Part shown: piece by piece, positions 31,485 to 39,032 of the stretch
How the letters are laid out: each line of letters starts with the position of its first letter
How positions within the stretch are numbered: the first letter of the stretch is position 1
The notes under the pieces: model-generated
The model's database searches: none
Told to the model about the DNA's origin: nothing
Seen by the model: only the letters and a program-made list of their open reading frames with translations
Origin: Trachelipus rathkii
Taxonomy: Eukaryota > Arthropoda > Malacostraca > Isopoda > Trachelipodidae
Length of the DNA: 39,032 nucleotides
Direction of reading: 5' to 3'
Assembly: GCA_015478945.1 (NCBI GenBank)
Contig: JABUQX010042124.1
Span: forward strand, 35,001-74,032
Made by a program: the position numbers and the translations under genes

Positions 31485-34400
31485 ATTTATGCTTACACTT
31501 GTTTCCCGCTTACCCGAGGCGAGGGGTAGTGTACACAAGCCTCCCCACTCACACCTCCCCTTCATCTTCGCCCTCAACCAACTCATCCGTCCCACTCCCG
31601 CACGTTCTATCCCTCGCCAATCCACAACCTACCCACTTCTTTCCTCCCTCATCCCAATCTCCCAGGCATCGCCTTGTATTCCATCCCAATCCACCATACA
31701 TTCTTGGTCTCACCCTCCTTTTTAACTGCCAAACTCGTCATAACCACTCTCTGTTCCGTCCATTCTCACCAGAGCCCATAACCATGCTTAACATCCTTGC
31801 TCCGCTCTTCACGCACCAATGCCCATGTCCTCCAAATCACATCTCTCCCTCACCACCCATTCCTAATCCTTCTCCCTGTCTACTAAACCCCACAAGAAAC
31901 CGCTCTTCAACCCTTCATCTCAAATCTTCCACTTCTTCCATGGTACCTGGCATTCAACCCCACGTTTCACACCGCCATACAACACCGCTGGTACACAAAT
32001 TTTTTAAATACTTATCTTAACTTCTGTGAAAAAATTCCCCCCCTTTCCATACATTCTTCTTCAGACCTCACTCAAAGCATCTTCCATTCCTGAGCTCCTT
32101 ACTCTATGTTCTATACTCTCGCTCTTCATTCACCCCCCTTATACCCATATATCCAGAGAGTCGACCTAACAATATCTAAAATAATCTTTACTGTCTATCA
32201 ATAACTATCACTTCCCCCTTCGATACCTTACTTAAGCCCCTGCCCCCCTCCCTCTTTTTCCCTCGCCAACATGATGCTATGTAACACTTGTTACAATCTA
32301 CCAGTAACCTTATTAGTATCAAGTAGCCCCCTTTGTCCGCACATATTCTCTCATAAAATTACTGAGCCCGCCCAAACCCGATAAGTATCTCTCAAGCTCT
32401 CGTTCCGCGTTCTTCGCCGTACTAGCTTCCGAGGGCAGTGTGTCTGTGACCCCGAACAAGAACAGTTATCGTCTATTGTTCCTTCCCTCTTAATCGATCA
32501 GTGCCCCATTGTCAATTCCACCCCGGCCTCCGTAATTCCTCACCATTCCTCTGCAACACTCTCCATAAACAAAAATAATATGCAATAGGCCTATCGGTCA
32601 ATCTTCATTACACAACCCCTGGCCTCAGTCTCTCTCACCAATCACCAAAACATGCTCACTCTCCCTACACTAACACTCTACCACGTACAACGAGTTAATA
32701 CTATCCAAATAAGTAGAGAGAGTCGCGCTGATACTGTGTACCAAATAAGTAAATGTAGCCCCCCACGTCCATTGTATTCCTCCACACTGCAGCCCAATTC
32801 ACTAATTTCACTGCCTCTCACTCTGATCATATGCTCTCTTTAAATCTAAAAAAAAACACCCATTATACTAGGTGACATATGTTACTTTCGATACTTTCTC
32901 CACAAGTCATCTTAGTGTAAACACTTAGTCCACTCCCACCCTCTTTCCATCCCTATAAATCCTCCTTATTTATCTACCTTACACTCCCTCATCTATCTCT
33001 CACTCTCAATCATGTAACTTTCTCCATTTTTTCCCTACCACACCTAAAAGACATATACCTCTATAATTCCCCACATTCCATCCTATCCCCTTCCCCTTAT
33101 ACAGGGAACCAAACAACCATCTCCATCCTGTGGCTACCTCACCACTCCCTCAACATATATTATCATAACCATAGAACAGGCCATTCTCCACCCCCTATAC
33201 CCTCCCGTCTGTAAACATTTCCATTCTCACACCATACCAGACCTGCGAACTTCCCTTTTTTTTCCTTTATTCAAGGTTCTAACATTTTATTTCCTTCCAA
33301 TTTGTATTTTCATCCTCCCCCTCCCTCCCCAATTCACCCTCCCAACCTCACCTCTTGCAAATCTTCCCCCCTCCCCCACCCACCTCCATTTAATTCAATC
33401 ACACTAATTTAATACTCTAACCTATATATTATCCACCTTCTATTATTCCTCACCCTAATTATTATTCATCTTCTCTTCCTGTAGTGCCACTCCCCGATCT
33501 CCTCCCTTTAATCCTCTCCCCCAAACCCCTCCTTCTTCTTCCTTTTTTTATTTAACTTCTTTCCTGTGTATGTGAGGACATCTTTGCTGTCTGTCGATGC
33601 ATAAGATTTGTTTTCGTGTCTAGCGCGGTTCACACATTACAATACTTTTGCTTCCTTCTACTCGCTATCCTCTTTTCTCACAACGACTCCTCAAATTTTG
33701 CGCGTGTTTCCACTTGCATAACCTTCTTTTACTTTTATAATTGTCTCTCGTCTTACTCTCATACCTACGTTGTATTTTTTTAATTATTTTTCCAACCACA
33801 TTTCACATAAGCCTCCTTTTTTCCTTTTCACCACCCCTTCATCCTCCCATCTACCATCACATTCTACTCCCTTCTTTTCTGCTTACACCCCCACCCTTTT
33901 ACTCCACATACCCTTCAAGCCTTTCGCATACTGCCTCTTTAAATCTTCTAATCCACTCCCCCTCCACCTCCCCAATTCCCGTCCCTCTCACGCTTCTCCA
34001 CCTGTCCTCCCATACCTCTCCTAAAATCCCTCTTACACACTGTCTCCTCTAAGCATTTTTTCACCATTTTCATTTTTTCACCACTGTTTTCTATTTCCCA
34101 ACCATTCTAACCTACTCCTCCCACCCTTATAAACCTAGCAATCACTAACCATTATACCATGATATGAGTGTGATCCGGATGATCCCCTTCTCCGCGCTCC
34201 GCTCTTACCTAATAACCATTTACATCATGGTAATCTGTCCAATTCTATACTAAACTATCTCCTATTTACTACCACACATAGTCACATTCGTGTGAAGTTA
34301 TCGCCTTTCCTTGCTCCTCCGTAATATATCACTCTTCCATGTAATCCGTTATTATTTAATACTTATGATTTTTTCAAACTTTTTTTGAACCAAGTATCCC

Positions 34401-35240
34401 CATATCATTTCTGATCTGTTCAACACACAACTCTAATCAGATACTTTCTCCTATTAAATCATATTCCTTCTCCAACCACCCCAAATATATGGTCCTTTAT
34501 TATTCTTCCATCTCACCTCCCTTCCCACTCTCTTGCATTCAATATCTCCAATATGACAAATTATTTATCATTACCCTCGAAACTTTCCCAACACTCATTA
34601 TCAATCATTCCTCATATAACTCTTTTCTCTCCCTCCTCCCTTCGCGTCCATTTCACTGTTGCATATGACGCATATTAAAAACCACACATTATCCCCCTAT
34701 ATACCGATATTTACACTTTACCCACATATTTCCTCGAATACAACATAACCTGGCTGAGACACGATCCTACACGTAATATCCGCACACCGTGCTTTATTTC
34801 CTGATAAACTATATTGCGCACCCGATTTCACTCTCTCCCCGACCTACAACTCTCTCTTCATTTGCACCCCGTGTATATCATCCTGTATATTTCCAAAGTC
34901 ATCTTCCCTCTTTCCCTTCTGCTTTTTAGTTTCGAGTAATAAACCCTCCTAAGCACATCCAACCTTTTTTCTACAAACATTAACCCCACTTCTCCCTCTG
35001 TACCAAAATACCGCTCGTTTCCTACCCCGCAATCTCTACAGCAAGGTTAAAACGTATGCACCTCAAGTGCCCACCACCTTATCACCTCTCTTCCTCCCAA
35101 TGCGTTTTCCCGCTCTCTCTACTCTAATTTCTTACACTCTAGTTGTCACGTTTTTGGGACTATCTCCACTCCTACAGAATCAAAACTTCCCAACAACCTT
35201 CTCATCCTCCAACCACCGATCCCAGTACTAGTCACCTAAT
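31485..35240 (+). repeat. 3.75-kb C/T-rich, G-poor region
   Basis: The plus strand is dominated by C, T and A, with G rare over nearly the whole span, and many CCCTCC/CTCCC words. No simple period is visible. The P/S/T/L-rich open frames (31499-32020, 33741-34052 and others) arise from the composition, since stop codons on the plus strand other than TAA need G. They are not called as genes. Edges are sharp on the left (after an AT block) and softer on the right. A patch at 32395-32600 is more normal in composition. Confidence 0.6.
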
Positions 35241-36720
35241 ATATACAGGTACGACCCACAATTTAACAAGCTCAAAATTAATAATAAAACGATTAAATTA
35301 TGAAATAATATAAAACAAATATAAAATAAATATAAAGAGTTTTAAAATATTGATTTATCATATATCATATTTTTTTTTATATTTCTATTTTCCTCACACT
35401 TCTCCTTTTTTCCTTTCCCTCCCCTCTTTCCCTTTCTTCTCTTTAAATTCGTTTATTGCCCTCCGCCAAAAAACATTTTATAATTATCTATTATATATTA
35501 TTGTGTATAATAATTAAAATACGATGTCATTTCTTATTTGAAAATAAATTTCGTTTGTGATTCCTTATTATTAGAAGATGACACAATTCAACCGTATAAC
35601 TAGTTACAATCTAGCATCAGTACACCACCTTATAACATTTACGATTTTATTACTATGAATATTTAAAATCTTATAAAACTAAAAGCAATTTACAGTGTAA
35701 TAAGGTGTTTAGCTTGGGTATCCTAATGATATAGTAGATGTAGGCTAGATCTCTTTGCTTTTAAAAGCGCGTTGTTTTAGCATCCTTTAATATTTTAAAT
35801 TTGACGATGAATAAACTGGTAAATAAGATATTTATTTAATCCTTATTTTAATTCATTTCAATTTGTTAATTTAAATACATTTATTAATTCCGTATTTATA
35901 TATGTTTAACTCTTGTCTATAGTTAATATTTATTTTGTGGTAATAGACTATTTTCTAATGGTTATTACGCTTATCAATTTACAACTTGCTTCACACACTT
36001 ACCACGGAGAGATATTTTTTGGGTGTCGGTTAGTTAATGTTACATTTAATACTATAATTGGAAGCATCTCTAAGGAGCCAATCTTCACTGACTTCCCTGT
36101 TTTAGTCTGCCGAAAGTTTTCTGATGCTAACAATCTGTATATACTTCCAAAGTAAAGGAAGGTTAGAATATTTAATATGTTATTTTTTGACGTTTTCATG
36201 AGATTCCGAAGAGAATTCCTTATTAACGTTTAACTTTTTTCTATTCATTGTATAAGACAGTTTCTACTTTTAAGTCAGTTAATGAATATTTAAAAGGAAA
36301 TTTCCACAGCTTCATTTCGATCATATTAATGAACGCCTCAAAAAATGACATGGACCAATTTTGCCAATGAATAAATCAATCTTAACCACATTAAACGAAA
36401 TATAACGAATAAGTCCACGTCAATAATGTCTGTGATTGTGATTACAGTGGCGAACTAATAAGTACCTCTCACTCTTGAAAGTCTTTGATTAGTCACCAGG
36501 TCATCTAGAATTGTTTAACTCATCCACTATCTTCTCACCCAGCTAGCTAATCGTAAAATGTAGGTTTACTATCTACACACAAATAAACGATAAATCACGA
36601 AAGTTAAATGGCTTCGATCTGGAATAAATTCATAAACCAGAAAACGAATAACTGCTGATATTAATTTGGTATAGAGCGTAGTATAAACGAACGTCCGACT
36701 CGATGTTCGAAGGCAGGAAG
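35241..36720. other. AT-rich unique DNA, no gene recognised
   Basis: Contains a further polypyrimidine tract at 35375-35450. Overlapping frames at 35913-36155 (plus) and 35999-36199 (minus) have moderate complexity but no family match. Confidence 0.35.
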
Positions 36721-36734
36721 AAATGTATATCAAT

Positions 36735-36985
36735 CAGTATAATATATTATAATATATATTAATAATCGCAATTAATATTAATAAATATAATCTGTGAAAT
36801 ATGCCGAATTAATTTCAAAAGCTTTAATTTATATATATATTATATATATAATATATATAATAATTATAATTATAAATTATTATAATAAATATTATAATAT
36901 AGATTAATATTAATATAAATTTTATATAATAATAAGATATAATATAATTAATTAAATTATAGCTATATAATATTGATAATAGTAA
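36735..36985. repeat. AT/AAT microsatellite
   Basis: AT and TAA repeats. Confidence 0.8.
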
Positions 36986-37574
36986 ATATTATTATTCCAA
37001 CTCTACTTATTTACAGCTATATGTGCTCCTGCTAGCTATATATAATTTTATGAGTAGGGTATATTAAATTGATATAATATTTAGCTATTGGGATAAGAAA
37101 TAATATAAATAATTTAAATAAAAAATATAGTAAATGAATATTTAAAGGTAAATAAGTGACAGCCCGCGAAAATTATCGGATATGAGAGAGCAGTGTAACT
37201 CTAAGATATATTATATGCAACGGAACTTTAATATAACAGACTAACTGTATAATTAAGAATGTACAACATTTTTATGACTTTAGCAGCCAATTTCATCGAT
37301 GAAACTTAAAAAAAGAGAATTATTTTATTTAAGTGATTTTTTTTATTAAATATAAAACACTTAAAATTACTAGATATAATACTTAGATCTCGAGTACAAG
37401 CGATATTACATACTGTGATGAATGACAACTTAGAAACCCAACTGGAGATACTTCGACAGAGGTGATAGCAAGAAGATTGCACGCAAAGTTGGATATTATA
37501 AGTTATATTGGCGATAGGTAGAAGATATGTGTATGTATTTTTGTATATGAAGTCCTTTTGTAAAAGGGTTCGAG
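36986..37574. other. AT-rich unique DNA, nothing recognised
   Basis: No supported frame. Confidence 0.3.
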
Positions 37575-37724
37575 ATGAAGGAGGAAGGACAGACGGCTCA
37601 TCCCCCGGCTAGGCCGGAGAGAAACCCCGAACTCTTATCCATCATTCTTGTTGAGCGCGTGAGGAATTTCTTTAGGTTGGAGAAGAAAATATCATTTGAA
37701 CCTTTGCGTGCTCACTGGGAGTAG
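37575..37724 (+). CDS. Possible short ORF, 49 residues
   Basis: An ATG frame in a normal-complexity island encodes MKEEGQTAHPPARPERNPEL, then a mixed charged/hydrophobic stretch ending RAHWE. The same frame is open for a few codons upstream of the ATG. There is no splice context and no family match; it may be part of a retroelement leader or chance. Confidence 0.2.
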   Translation: MKEEGQTAHPPARPERNPELLSIILVERVRNFFRLEKKISFEPLRAHWE

Positions 37725-38045
37725 CACAAAGGCTTCTCTTATCACAGACGAGAGACGTGAGGCTGCATTTTATAAAACATGGAAGTGACTGCTTTTATAC
37801 ATTTTTAACTATTTAAATTTTTCAAAAGCACGTTGACACTCTGAGGTCCACTTAAATGTTGATTAAAAATGGTCTCGCATATTATGTAGGTAAAAATTTT
37901 TATTTATTTTCGCACGAGAGTCCGCTACCTGGTTATGGTATTTTTGCTTTACGATTGGCACGAGAGATAGAGATGAGATAAGAGAGAGAGACGTTGCATT
38001 TCAGAAGCGCTAACTCGATGAAGAGGAGATATGCTGATCATAGAC
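37725..38045. other. Unique DNA, nothing recognised
   Basis: Contains a purine-rich GAGAGATAGAGATGAGA run at about 37962-37992. Confidence 0.35.
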
Positions 38046-38054
38046 ACAGAATTC

Positions 38055-38245
38055 TCTATATATAACAATATACATCACTACTATTATATTATATATATTA
38101 TATATATATCGTATATAATATATCTATAGTATAATACTATATTCTATACTATACACGTAGTTTAATAAATATAGTTAGTATAAGATATATATATATATAT
38201 AAATATAATATTAATATATATATCTTTATTAATATATATATATAG
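38055..38245. repeat. (AT)n microsatellite
   Basis: Interrupted AT repeats. Confidence 0.85.
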
Positions 38246-38257
38246 TGATGGGACGAT

Positions 38258-38360
38258 TATGAAATTTTATGCCGATGACGATACTATAACCATGAACGCA
38301 TCCTATAGAGCACAATTCTTTGCCGATGGAACGATGATCGGTATGACGATGACGATTAAT
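38258..38360 (+). repeat. Short CGATGA-type degenerate repeat
   Basis: Variants of GCCGATGACGAT, CGATGATCGGTATGACGATG and CGATTA recur within 100 bp. Confidence 0.45.
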
Positions 38361-39032
38361 TGCAAAAAAAAACTGTTAAAAATTTCTCTCTCTCCTCTAT
38401 CTCTCTCTATCTCACTTATATCCAATAATAGTATACACCTAATATTATTATAAATTACCCCAACACAAAACTAAATCAATATAATATACTGATATTATAA
38501 AAGTACTTCTACCTCACCCCCTATCCAAAAAACCTTACCTGATAATCTATATTATACTAAGATATTTATCCTCTTCTATATGATATGAAAAAATTAATAC
38601 TAATATTACTTTATTTACTTATATCATAAACTAATTTTAACACGTGCGTGAGAAAGTAATGTAGTAATACAATTATTATATTAATATTAAACTACAAAAT
38701 ACATATACTCTTATATTAAAGAAAATTCATTACTATATATACTATGTGAAGTTCCGAGTTATATTTTCGCCTAACCTAAGAGCCTCCCGAAATCTATTTT
38801 TAGCCGATCAAAAAAATTTTTTATTTCCTATATAATATCGATTGAAAATAATCAAATTTAGAAATAAAAATATTATAATTACTATAGTTTTCGTTTTTTT
38901 GAAATAAAATAACTAATACAAAAACTAAATAATAATAAAAAATGAGAGTAAGTCACTAATTAAATAATAATAATCAATAGATGAAATACATACAAACTGA
39001 AAAGTATTTATTAAGGAAATGAGGAGACATGT
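38361..39032. other. AT-rich DNA to the window end, nothing recognised
   Basis: Starts with a short (TCTC)n run; otherwise A/T-rich with stops in all frames. Confidence 0.4.

Noticed and set aside
31499..32020. 173-codon Pro/Ser/Thr-rich open frame
   Set aside because: Stop-free only because the strand is G-poor, so TAG and TGA are rare; no domain, and similar frames occur across the whole C/T-rich block.
37565..37585. GGGTTCGAGATG, like a Pol III B-box
   Set aside because: No A-box at the right distance and no tRNA cloverleaf.
38259..38330. FYADDD peptide resembling RT motif C (YADD)
   Set aside because: It comes from a GATGACGAT-type repeat; no other RT motif lies nearby on either strand.

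Overview
This looks like a stretch of animal (invertebrate) nuclear DNA. It is very AT-rich and full of degenerate (AT)n and (ATT)n microsatellites, carries broken transposable elements, and shows exon-like segments bounded by splice consensus. It has no operons, ribosome binding sites or compact gene order. The mix of Penelope-like elements (PLEs), a TTF/DUF4371-type hAT transposon, a Ty3/Gypsy-type gag and GAGTCG hexanucleotide arrays would suit an arthropod, perhaps a decapod crustacean. The species is inference only. Many frames break by single bases, especially at homopolymers, so old decay and unpolished long-read errors cannot be separated here.

Layout. Positions 1-197 (minus) hold a convincing internal exon that runs off the left edge. 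A single inverted unit of a minisatellite lies at about 1497-1650; its main array is at 23300-23790 on the other strand. Hairpin-rich islands follow at 1985-2140 and 3690-3860. A decayed Ty3/Gypsy gag lies at 4963-5995, then an in-frame 72-bp tandem repeat at 6145-6372 and a candidate first coding exon at 6561-6725 (minus). From about 6.8 to 16 kb the window is mostly AT microsatellite blocks separated by unrecognised AT-rich sequence.

GAGTCG-type arrays at 16279-16474 and 19243-19520 flank a decayed PLE (16920-18260, minus) in which remnants of reverse transcriptase (RT), GIY-YIG-like and C-terminal tail segments can be traced. An island at 22000-22680 carries a duplicated two-hairpin module. 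It is followed by a CpG-dense GC island (22895-23105), the minisatellite array, a Walker-A fragment (23846-23960), and a second, better preserved PLE RT (24031-24466, minus). That RT is cut exactly where a hAT-like terminus begins (24467). The hAT element's broken transposase occupies about 25600-27842 (minus).

The right third has (CTAT)n tracts, nested inverted repeats (31030-31125), an unusual 3.75-kb C/T-rich, G-poor block (31485-35240) and further unrecognised AT-rich DNA. No rRNA, tRNA or CRISPR array was found. The only likely host-gene sequence is the two exon candidates; everything else is repeats, element fossils or sequence I could not identify.
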